A stretch of 6,122 bases of DNA, from NCBI GenBank assembly GCA_002438075.1, contig DJSQ01000051.1, positions 13,702 to 19,823 of the forward strand, read 5' to 3'. The notes beneath the pieces were generated by a model, which saw nothing but the letters and a program-made list of their open reading frames with translations, did no database searches and had not been told where the DNA came from. Of this stretch, positions 1 to 6,035 are shown piece after piece. The position numbers and the translations under genes were made by a program. Source of the DNA: Clostridiales bacterium UBA6330 (GTDB taxonomy: Bacteria > Bacillota > Clostridia > Oscillospirales > CAG-272). Position 1 is the stretch's first letter; every line of letters begins with the position of its first letter.

Positions 1-25
1 CCCCGAGGTCTTAAAAAGGAGAAAC

Positions 26-580
26 ATGACAAAAAGGATTGCAACGCGCGATATCGCGCAAATGGCGCTGTTTGTTGCGCTGATGGTCGTCTGCTCGTGG
101 ATTACCATTCAGTTGCCGTGGGTCCCGATCACCATGCAGGTGTTCGGGGTCTTTCTGGCGCTTTGTACACTGGGCGGACAGAAGGGAACCGTTTGCGTGT
201 TCCTGTATATCCTGCTCGGTGCGGTCGGAGCGCCCGTCTTTTCCAACTTCGGCGCGGGCGTTGGGGTCCTGCTCGGAGTAACGGGCGGCTATATCGTCGG
301 CTTTATCCCCATGGCAATGCTGTTCTGGCTTCTCACATCGGTGATAAAGACCGAGCATCCTGCGGTCCGCTTCGGCATTATGCTTCTGTGCCTCGCGGTC
401 TGCTATGCGTTCGGAACCGCGTGGTATGTCATTGCATTTATGAAGGGAACCGGACCCATCGGCGTGGGGACCGCAATCGGTCGTTGCGTTGTGCCGTTCA
501 TCCTGCCCGATATCGTAAAAATTGTGCTTGCTATGCGGCTCGCAGCGGTGATTCATCGGATGAAGCTGTTGAACCGATAA
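26..580 (+). CDS. bioY: BioY-type biotin ECF transporter S-component
   Basis: Integral membrane substrate-binding (S) subunit that captures biotin. In Firmicutes it normally works with the shared energy-coupling module EcfA/EcfA'/EcfT, none of which is in this window. The 184-residue length fits the BioY family. Recognisable BioY blocks are ITMQVFGVFLA (about 35-45), the loop-helix block YILLGAVGAPVF (61-72), GVGVLLGVTGGYIVGF (78-93) with its glycine-rich turn, YAFGTAWY (127-134), and the C-terminal PFILPDIVKIVLA (157-169). About six hydrophobic segments are visible, at roughly 11-30, 37-50, 56-70, 80-104, 117-138 and 157-178. The start is set by an AGGAGA SD at 17-22, four bases before the ATG; no other start suits the family length. 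It is the first complete gene of the plus-strand run, 25 bases upstream of purB. Any BirA operator or promoter would lie left of the window. The family call is confident; biotin specificity is inferred from the family. Confidence 0.93.
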   Translation: MTKRIATRDIAQMALFVALMVVCSWITIQLPWVPITMQVFGVFLALCTLGGQKGTVCVFLYILLGAVGAPVFSNFGAGVGVLLGVTGGYIVGFIPMAMLFWLLTSVIKTEHPAVRFGIMLLCLAVCYAFGTAWYVIAFMKGTGPIGVGTAIGRCVVPFILPDIVKIVLAMRLAAVIHRMKLLNR

Positions 581-605
581 GCGTTCATATCGTAAGGAGA
601 AAACC

Positions 606-2039
606 ATGAGAGAACAGTACGAAAACCCGCTTTGCCGACGCTATGCGAGCCGCGAAATGCAGGAGATTTTCTCCGACGCGCGGAAATTCTCCACATGGAG
701 AAGGCTATGGGTCGCGCTTGCCGAAAGCGAGCAGGAGATGGGGTTGAACATCACCGACGCGCAGATTGCGGAACTGCGGGCGCACGTCAACGACATCGAC
801 TTTGCTGTTGCGGATGCGCGCGAGCGCGAGGTGCGGCATGATGTCATGGCGCATATCTACGCCTATGGCGAGGTCTGCCCGACCGCAAAGCCCATCATTC
901 ACCTCGGCGCAACCAGCTGCTATGTCGGGGACAATACCGACCTGATTCTCCAGCGGGACGCGCTCCTGCATATCCGCGCACAGCTGCTTCATACCATTGC
1001 GGCACTGGCGGACTTTGCCGCGCGCTACAAGAACCTGCAAACGCTGGCATACACCCATTTTCAGGCGGCACAGCCGACCACGGTCGGAAAGCGCGCCACA
1101 CTCTGGCTACAGGACCTCATGATGGACCTTGACCGCCTCGATTTCACGCTGTCCCGCCTGCGCCTGCACGGGTGCCGCGGAACAACGGGGACCGGTGCGA
1201 GCTTCCTCGAGCTGTTTGACGGGGATGCGGACAAGGTGCGGGAGCTGGAAAAGAAGATTGCCGCGAAAATGGGCTTCTCGTCGGTCTATCCCGTCAGCGG
1301 GCAGACCTACACCAGAAAAGTCGATTACTTCACGCTGTCGGTCCTCTCGGGCATCGCGCAGTCCGCGCAGAAGTTCTCGGGAGATATCCGCCTGCTTTCC
1401 CACCTGAAGGAGGTGGACGAGCCGTTTGAAGCGGGGCAGGTCGGCTCCTCGGCAATGGCTTACAAGCGCAACCCCATGCGCTCCGAGCGCATTTCATCGC
1501 TCGCGCGCTTTGTCGTTGCGGAAACGATGAATCCCGCCATGACCGCAGGAACCCAATGGTTCGAGCGGACGCTGGACGATTCGGCAAACCGCCGCATCAC
1601 CATTCCCGAGGCGTTCCTCGCAACCGACGGCATTCTCACGCTTTATCTCAATGTCATCAGCGGCATGACGGTCTATCCGAAGGTCATGGAAAAGCACCTG
1701 ATGGAGGAGCTGCCGTTCATGGCAACCGAAAATATCCTGATGTATTGCGTCAAGCAGGGCGGCGACCGCCAGACCCTGCATGAAGCCATCCGCCGCCATT
1801 CGGTTGCGGTGGGAAAAGCCATCAAGCAGGAGGGCGCGGACAACGATTTGCTCGACCGCATTGCCGCCGACCCCGTGTTCGGGCTCGACCGCGCAACGGT
1901 GGATGAAATCATCCGAACGAGCAACTTCACGGGAATTGCCTCGGAGCAGGTGACCGATTATCTGCGCGAGGTGCGCGCGGTCCTTGCCGAAAACGCGGAC
2001 GTTCTCGCAAAGGCTTCGGACGCACAGGTCAACGTCTGA
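606..2039 (+). CDS. purB: Adenylosuccinate lyase, long human-like form
   Basis: Cytosolic fumarase/aspartase-superfamily enzyme that acts twice in purine synthesis: it releases fumarate from SAICAR to give AICAR, and from adenylosuccinate to give AMP. At 477 residues it is longer than the roughly 430-residue B. subtilis PurB and resembles the human ADSL subfamily. Shared blocks include GTTGTGASFLELF, SGQTYTRKVD, QWFERTLDDSANRR and ELPFMATEN. The superfamily signature is GSSAMAYKRNPMRSER at 280-295; its flexible-loop serine (S281/S282) corresponds to the catalytic serine. The other catalytic histidine is expected at H151 in AYTHFQAAQPTT. The usual signature is SSAMPYKRNP, so A285 replaces proline; I expect this to be a clade variant, not damage. 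The start is supported by an AAGGAG SD at 594-599, six bases before the ATG. It lies 25 bases after bioY and 49 before purA. The active enzyme is a homotetramer in this family. The frame is intact from end to end. Confidence 0.97.
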   Translation: MREQYENPLCRRYASREMQEIFSDARKFSTWRRLWVALAESEQEMGLNITDAQIAELRAHVNDIDFAVADAREREVRHDVMAHIYAYGEVCPTAKPIIHLGATSCYVGDNTDLILQRDALLHIRAQLLHTIAALADFAARYKNLQTLAYTHFQAAQPTTVGKRATLWLQDLMMDLDRLDFTLSRLRLHGCRGTTGTGASFLELFDGDADKVRELEKKIAAKMGFSSVYPVSGQTYTRKVDYFTLSVLSGIAQSAQKFSGDIRLLSHLKEVDEPFEAGQVGSSAMAYKRNPMRSERISSLARFVVAETMNPAMTAGTQWFERTLDDSANRRITIPEAFLATDGILTLYLNVISGMTVYPKVMEKHLMEELPFMATENILMYCVKQGGDRQTLHEAIRRHSVAVGKAIKQEGADNDLLDRIAADPVFGLDRATVDEIIRTSNFTGIASEQVTDYLREVRAVLAENADVLAKASDAQVNV

Positions 2040-2088
2040 CCGATTGGTATCGTATATCTTCAATAAAATATAAAGGAAGGTACTTCAA

Positions 2089-3357
2089 ATGCTTACTTCA
2101 ATTGTCGGAATCAACTGGGGAGACGAGGGAAAGGGTCGTATGGTCGACCTGCTGTCCTCGGATTATGACATTATCTGCCGCTATCAGGGCGGAAACAACG
2201 CGGGTCACACTGTTGTCAACGACAAGGGCAAGTTTATCCTCAATCTGTTGCCGTCGGGTATCCTCCGCGATTCCACGGTAAACGTCATGGGGAACGGAAT
2301 GGTGATCGACCTTGAGCATCTGGTCGGCGAGATCGGCAGACTGACCGAAAAGGGCATTCACATCTCTCCCGAGAACCTCAAGATCAGCGACAAGGCAATC
2401 ATCTGTATGCCGTATCACAAGCTGATGGACTGCATGGAGGAGGAACGGCTGGCGGATAAGAAGTTCGGCTCCACCCGCCGCGGCATTGCGCCGGTCTACG
2501 CCGACAAGTACATGAAGAAGGCACTCCGCATGGAGGACCTGCTGCACCTCGACCACATCGCCGAAAAGGTGCACGACATTGTGGAGTGGAAGAATATCAC
2601 CGTCACGGGCTACGGTCACGAGCCTGTCAAGGCGGAGGACATGATGGATTGGCTCCGCACCTACGGCACCCAGCTCATTCCGTATATCACCGACGTTTCC
2701 GAGTACCTGCACAATGCCATTGACGCGGGCAAGAACATCATGTTCGAGGCACAGCTCGGTGCGCTCCGTGATATCGACCTCGGCATCTATCCCTACACCT
2801 CGTCCTCCTCGACCATCGCGGCATATGCCCCGATCGGTGCGGGCATCCCGGGCGCACAGCTGACCGATACCATCGGCATCATGAAGGCGTACTCCACCTG
2901 CGTGGGCGAGGGACCGTTCACGGTTGAGCTGTTCGGTGACGAGGCGGAGGCGCTCCGCAAGGCGGGCGGCGAGTACGGTGCCGCAACCGGCAGACCGCGC
3001 CGCGTGGGGCCGTTCGATATTCCCGCATCGCGCTACGGCGTGCGTGTGCAGGGCGCAACCGAGATTGCGCTGACCAAGCTGGACGTGCTGTCCTATCTGG
3101 ACCGCATTCCCGTTTGCGTGGCTTACGAGGTGGACGGCGAGCGCACCGTCAATTTCCCGACGGGCGAGCGCCTGAACCGCGCAAAGCCCGTGATTGAGTA
3201 CGTCAAGGGCTTCGGCGATGTGTCGGGATGCAGAACATGGGAATCCCTGCCGCAGGCGGCGAAGGACTATGTGGAGTATCTGGAAAAGGCGGTTGGCTGT
3301 AAGATTACCTATGTTTCTGTCGGAGCGGGCAGAGACGAATACGTCAAAAAGAACTGA
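2089..3357 (+). CDS. purA: Adenylosuccinate synthetase
   Basis: Catalyses GTP-dependent condensation of IMP with aspartate to adenylosuccinate, the substrate of the PurB encoded just upstream. The two genes together give the IMP-to-AMP branch. The 422-residue length is normal (E. coli has about 432). Visible motifs are the N-terminal phosphate loop NWGDEGKG (9-16) with expected catalytic base D12, catalytic H40 in NNAGHTVV, the IMP-contacting STRRGIAPVYADK block, ATGRPRRVG (299-307) with the aspartate-loop arginines, and the guanine-recognition motif TKLD (329-332). Two points differ from E. coli PurA. The position-9 residue is N, not Q. The block FEAQLGALRDID (219-230) is shifted against E. 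coli FEGAQGTLLDID, so the IMP-binding glutamine column appears to hold L223. The YPYTSSSST loop that follows looks typical of clostridial PurA, so I infer a subfamily trait. The start has an AAGGAAGG SD at 2073-2080. The 49-base gap before it is AT-rich but holds no convincing promoter. Confidence 0.97.
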   Translation: MLTSIVGINWGDEGKGRMVDLLSSDYDIICRYQGGNNAGHTVVNDKGKFILNLLPSGILRDSTVNVMGNGMVIDLEHLVGEIGRLTEKGIHISPENLKISDKAIICMPYHKLMDCMEEERLADKKFGSTRRGIAPVYADKYMKKALRMEDLLHLDHIAEKVHDIVEWKNITVTGYGHEPVKAEDMMDWLRTYGTQLIPYITDVSEYLHNAIDAGKNIMFEAQLGALRDIDLGIYPYTSSSSTIAAYAPIGAGIPGAQLTDTIGIMKAYSTCVGEGPFTVELFGDEAEALRKAGGEYGAATGRPRRVGPFDIPASRYGVRVQGATEIALTKLDVLSYLDRIPVCVAYEVDGERTVNFPTGERLNRAKPVIEYVKGFGDVSGCRTWESLPQAAKDYVEYLEKAVGCKITYVSVGAGRDEYVKKN

Positions 3358-3368
3358 GGGGGAAGGGT

Positions 3369-4898
3369 ATGGCATCACAGGTCGTTCTGATTCTCGACTT
3401 CGGCGGGCAGTATAAGGAGCTGATTGCACGCCGCGTGCGGGAATGCAATGTCTATTCGGTCGTCAAGCCCGGGGATCGCATTACGATTGACGAGATTCGG
3501 AGCCTTGCACCGATCGGCATCATTCTGACGGGCGGACCGAACAGCGTCTATGACCCCGCATCGCCGCATTGCGACAAGGAAATTTTCAATATGGGCATTC
3601 CGGTCCTCGGAATCTGCTACGGGACCCAGCTGCTGGCGTGGTCCACGGGCGGAACCGTGGAGCCCTGCCCCGTGAGTGAATACGGCAAGACCCCGATGAC
3701 GGTGGACCCGACAGCGGTGATGTTCCGCGGTCTGGAGGCGGCGCAAATCGGTCTGATGAGCCACACCGACCGCATCACGGTCCTGCCCGAGGGCTTTACC
3801 TCGGTGGCGCACACCAAGGACTGCCCGAACGCGGCAATTCAGAATCCCGCACGTCGGCTCTATGGCGTGCAGTTCCACCCCGAGGTGGAGAGCACCCCGA
3901 ACGGAACCCCCATGATTCGCAACTTCCTCTATGCGGTCTGCGGCGCAACGGGGGACTACAACCTGCACGATCTGGAGGCACAGCTGATTGCGGCGGCGCG
4001 CGAGCAGGTAGGGGACGCGCACGTCCTGCTGGGACTTTCAGGCGGCGTGGACTCTTCGGTCTGCGCGGCGCTCCTGTCCAAGGCAATCCCGGGGCAATTG
4101 CACTGCATCTTCGTGGACCACGGTCTGATGCGGAAGAACGAGGGGGACGAGGTGGAAGCGGCATTTAAGGACCGCGACCTGCACTTTATTCGCGTCAATG
4201 CGGCGGAGCGCTTCCTCTCCAAGCTGAAGGGCGTGACCGACCCCGAGCAAAAGCGGAAGATTATCGGCGCGGAGTTTGTGCGGACCTTTGAGGAGGAATC
4301 CAACAAGCTGCCCGATGTCAAGTATCTGGCGCAGGGGACCATTTACCCCGATGTCATCGAGTCGGGCGGAAACAAGGCGGCAACCATCAAGAGCCACCAC
4401 AATGTGGGCGGACTGCCGAAGGACATGAAATTCATCGGCGTGGTGGAGCCGTTGCGCGGACTGTTCAAGGACGAGGTGCGCGCACTGGGGCGCCAGCTGG
4501 GACTGCCCGAGGCGCTGGTCAGCCGCCAGCCATTCCCGGGACCCGGGCTCGGCGTGCGGGTCATCGGAGAACTGACCCCCGAGAAGCTGGAAATTCTGCG
4601 CGATGCGGACGCCATCTTCCGCGAGGAGATGGACAAGCACGGCATCAAAGCCGACCAGTATTTCGCGGTGCTGACCAATACCCATTCGGTCGGCGTGGTG
4701 GGAGACTTCCGCACCTATGATTACACCATCGCCCTGCGCGCGGTCAAGACCTCGGATTTCATGACCTGCGAGTACGTCCCCGTACCGCATGAGGTGCTCG
4801 GCATTGCGTCGGCGAGAATCGTCAACGAGGTCAAGGGCGCGGGTCGTGTCGTCTACGATATCACGGGCAAGCCGCCTGCGACGATTGAGTGGGAGTGA
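3369..4898 (+). CDS. guaA: GMP synthase (glutamine-hydrolysing)
   Basis: Bifunctional cytosolic enzyme that aminates XMP to GMP, using ATP and ammonia released from glutamine. The N-terminal class I glutamine amidotransferase domain spans about residues 5-190: LDFGGQYKELIARRVRE, then the nucleophile elbow GICYG with C83, then QFHPE with H170 and E172, giving a complete Cys-His-Glu triad. The ATP-pyrophosphatase domain (about 200-385) carries the PP-loop SGGVDSS (224-230) and the XMP lid motif IKSHHNVGGLP. The C-terminal dimerisation domain contains QPFPGPGLGVR and ends in the family hallmark PPATIEWE. The 509 residues match the usual length and no key residue is missing. Only 11 bases separate it from purA. 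The SD-like GAGGGGGA stretch (3356-3363) overlaps the purA stop, which suggests translational coupling. It is the last gene of the run; a convergent gene follows. guaB, which supplies XMP, is not nearby. Confidence 0.98.
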   Translation: MASQVVLILDFGGQYKELIARRVRECNVYSVVKPGDRITIDEIRSLAPIGIILTGGPNSVYDPASPHCDKEIFNMGIPVLGICYGTQLLAWSTGGTVEPCPVSEYGKTPMTVDPTAVMFRGLEAAQIGLMSHTDRITVLPEGFTSVAHTKDCPNAAIQNPARRLYGVQFHPEVESTPNGTPMIRNFLYAVCGATGDYNLHDLEAQLIAAAREQVGDAHVLLGLSGGVDSSVCAALLSKAIPGQLHCIFVDHGLMRKNEGDEVEAAFKDRDLHFIRVNAAERFLSKLKGVTDPEQKRKIIGAEFVRTFEEESNKLPDVKYLAQGTIYPDVIESGGNKAATIKSHHNVGGLPKDMKFIGVVEPLRGLFKDEVRALGRQLGLPEALVSRQPFPGPGLGVRVIGELTPEKLEILRDADAIFREEMDKHGIKADQYFAVLTNTHSVGVVGDFRTYDYTIALRAVKTSDFMTCEYVPVPHEVLGIASARIVNEVKGAGRVVYDITGKPPATIEWE

Positions 4899-4944
4899 CT
4901 TGCTTCCGAAAGGGAAGAAAACCGCGCTTTTTGTGAGCAAATCC

Positions 4945-4997
4945 AAATAAAAAATAGCCCTTCTTGCATGAATGCGTTCATTCGGCAAGCGGGCTAT
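4945..4997. terminator. Convergent hairpin terminator between guaA and the membrane-protein gene
   Basis: A long imperfect hairpin. ATAGCCC (4954-4960) pairs with GGGCTAT (4991-4997), CTTGC (4963-4967) pairs with GCAAG (4985-4989), and an inner ATGAA/TTCAT (4968-4972 / 4977-4981) closes a TGCG loop, with small internal bulges. Read on the minus strand, the stem is followed by TTTTTTATTT (4945-4954), a strong U-tract starting 27 bases beyond the stop codon of the minus-strand gene. Read on the plus strand, it is followed only by CTTCGTTTT, so it is a weaker terminator for guaA. The most likely role is bidirectional termination that is stronger in the minus direction. Confidence 0.85.
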
Positions 4998-5023
4998 CTT
5001 CGTTTTGCACTTGTTATCAACAG

Positions 5024-5773
5024 TTATCGGTCAAGCGAAAAGAGCGATGCGAATTTTGCAAAGCGCGGGCGGAATGCAACCGTGCGGTCAAGGCGGTTTG
5101 AAAAGAACCCGATGACAGTCCCGTTGCAGACCGCCATCACGAGCGTGCCCCAGTTCAAGCCGACCAACCCGCCGAAAAAGCAGAAGGACATGACAACGCT
5201 TACAAGCAGGAGCGTGAGGTCAACGCAGGTCTTGAAGCGGGACAGTCTGATGCCGTATCGGTGCGAAACGGCTTTTACAAAGAAGTCGTAGACCTGCGGG
5301 TAGAGGTAGGTTTTGAAGAACAGCGCAACCGAGAACGAGGTCAGCAGGACCCCGACAAGGAACATCGGAATGCGGAGCCACAGCGCCATACTGCCAGGGG
5401 CGGTCACGGCAGGATTGAAGCAGGGGAGCATCCGCCACAGGTCCAGCACCGCGCCGTAAATCAGGCAGGTCACGAAGGACATCAGGTAGATCGGCTTGAA
5501 TTTCCGCAGGACCAGACACAGCAGGACGAACACGCCCGCCTGAATGATGTATTCCGCCTGCCCGAAGGTCACTGCACCGACCTTCAGGCTGAGCAGATAG
5601 GCGGGCGCTACAATCATGGATATCCCGAAGTCCGCCGCAGTCAGAATCGCAACGGCAAGCGCCAGCAGAACGATGGCAAGCAGGTAGGCAACCTCGGAGG
5701 AAACGCAAAGCCGCTTTCCCTTGGTGCGGTTCTCGTCGGATGGTTCGTTCTTTTGACTTTTTGTCTGTTCCAT
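5024..5773 (-). CDS. YczE/DUF6198-like polytopic membrane protein, function unknown
   Basis: A 249-residue integral membrane protein. The N-terminus (1-22) is polar and highly charged (MEQTKSQKNEPSDENRTKGK) and probably cytoplasmic, with no signal peptide. Hydrophobic segments follow at about 26-46, 52-66, 73-90, 94-111, 129-153, 184-202 and 206-225, and the tail is basic (RLDRTVAFRPRFAK). The conserved feel of AADFGISMIVAPAYLLS, a helix break after the first membrane span, followed by TFGQAEYIIQ and FKPIYLMSF, resembles the YczE/YitT-like families labelled DUF6198 in Clostridia. These have no established substrate. The start is chosen at 5773 because a GGAGG SD sits at 5781-5785, seven bases upstream. 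In-frame ATGs at 5854 and 5881 would extend it, but both lack an SD; translation from 5854 would have to pass through the leader hairpin, and 5881 lies within the promoter spacer. It is convergent with guaA and monocistronic within the window. The family call is moderate; no function is claimed. Confidence 0.85.
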   Translation of the reverse strand: MEQTKSQKNEPSDENRTKGKRLCVSSEVAYLLAIVLLALAVAILTAADFGISMIVAPAYLLSLKVGAVTFGQAEYIIQAGVFVLLCLVLRKFKPIYLMSFVTCLIYGAVLDLWRMLPCFNPAVTAPGSMALWLRIPMFLVGVLLTSFSVALFFKTYLYPQVYDFFVKAVSHRYGIRLSRFKTCVDLTLLLVSVVMSFCFFGGLVGLNWGTLVMAVCNGTVIGFFSNRLDRTVAFRPRFAKFASLFSLDR

Positions 5774-5780
5774 TTTTGTT

Positions 5781-5785
5781 CCTCC
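5781..5785 (-). promoter_or_regulatory. Start-deciding Shine-Dalgarno for the membrane-protein gene
   Basis: The minus strand reads GCGGAGGAACAAAAATG here. GGAGG lies seven bases before the ATG at 5773, at ideal spacing. It follows the poly-U tract of the leader hairpin almost immediately (two bases), so a transcript that terminates at the hairpin would lack the ribosome site. Confidence 0.85.
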
Positions 5786-5787
5786 GC

Positions 5788-5825
5788 AAAAAAAATCGCC
5801 ATACACCACATTGGGTGTATGGCGA
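5788..5825 (-). terminator. Leader hairpin with U-tract: putative attenuator
   Basis: A perfect 12-bp inverted repeat: TCGCCATACACC at 5796-5807 and its complement GGTGTATGGCGA at 5814-5825, with a 6-base loop. On the minus strand the stem runs directly into eight T residues (5788-5795), which is the classic layout of an intrinsic terminator. It lies downstream of the gene's own promoter and upstream of its SD, so it cannot be an ordinary end-of-gene terminator for this transcript. In the plus direction only a short run of five A residues follows, so its sense is minus. A regulatory (attenuation) role is inference; the structure itself is seen directly. Confidence 0.75.
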
Positions 5826-5871
5826 AAAATGAGTGCTTTCTCAGAAAAATCCATACTGATTTTACGGGAAT

Positions 5872-5900
5872 AGTATAGCACGCGGCGCAGGTTTTGTCAA
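5872..5900 (-). promoter_or_regulatory. Sigma-A promoter of the membrane-protein gene
   Basis: On the minus strand, TTGACA (5895-5900, perfect -35) is followed by exactly 17 bases and TATACT (5872-5877, five of six matches to the -10 consensus). An A/T-rich stretch with seven T residues on the minus strand lies just upstream of the -35 (about 5922-5928) and could act as an UP-like element. The predicted transcript start is near 5865, giving a leader of about 90 bases before the ATG at 5773. This is the best promoter in the window. Confidence 0.85.
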
Positions 5901-5932
5901 GAGCAAATTGCAAAAAAACTTCGGAATGCGAC

Positions 5933-5965
5933 AAAAAAGTCCTTGACCGAGTGTCAAGGACTTTT
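5933..5965 (-). terminator. Terminator-like inverted repeat for transcription arriving from the right
   Basis: AAAAGTCCTTGAC (5935-5947) and GTCAAGGACTTTT (5953-5965) form a perfect 13-bp stem with a 5-base loop. On the minus strand the GC core is followed by TTTTTT (5933-5938). On the plus strand it is followed by only TTTT and then GG, so the minus direction is favoured, though it could work both ways. It sits about 32 bases upstream of the -35 at 5895-5900 and would insulate that promoter from an unseen minus-strand transcript beyond 6122. Confidence 0.75.
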
Positions 5966-5994
5966 GGTGGAAACAGGGAGGAACTCCAGAGACG

Positions 5995-6035
5995 CTATAT
6001 ATAGATATAATTTGTGATAATACATCTATATATAG
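5995..6035. repeat. Twin CTATATATAG palindromes forming a 12-bp dyad
   Basis: CTATATATAG occurs twice, at 5995-6004 and 6026-6035. Each copy is itself a perfect 10-bp palindrome. With the inner AT bases they also form a perfect 12-bp inverted repeat (5995-6006 with 6024-6035) around a 17-base spacer. The start-to-start distance is 31 bases, close to three helical turns, so both copies would face the same side of the DNA. TATAAT, a perfect -10 hexamer on the plus strand, lies at 6006-6011, and TATTAT on the minus strand at 6017-6022, but no good -35 accompanies either. A paired operator is possible; a simple AT-rich hairpin is the alternative. Confidence 0.6.

Noticed and set aside
2040..2088. 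Possible internal promoter in the AT-rich purB-purA gap (TTGGTA at 2044-2049 and TATAAA at 2069-2074)
   Set aside because: Spacing is 19 bases, the -35 is poor and the -10 overlaps the SD region, so it is too weak to call.
2098..3429. A 443-residue open frame antisense to purA
   Set aside because: It mirrors purA on the opposite strand with low-complexity, Arg/His/Val-rich composition and no recognisable motif. Long antisense frames are expected in GC-rich genes with strong third-position bias.
4903..4917. Small hairpin CTTCC/GGAAG right after the guaA stop
   Set aside because: The stem is only 5 bp and is followed by A residues, not a U-tract, so it is not a convincing terminator. The 4945-4997 hairpin is better.
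4038..4988. A 316-residue open frame antisense to guaA
   Set aside because: It is a shadow of guaA for the same reason, and it also runs through the convergent terminator hairpin.
5261..5878. Plus-strand 205-residue open frame opposite the membrane-protein gene
   Set aside because: It has Gln/Arg/His-rich shadow composition and no SD, and the minus-strand gene has clear membrane helices, an SD and a promoter.
5962..5994. tRNA or tmRNA 3' end suggested by TTTCCACCA on the minus strand
   Set aside because: No T-arm with a TTCGA loop and no matching acceptor strand is present; the CCA is coincidental.
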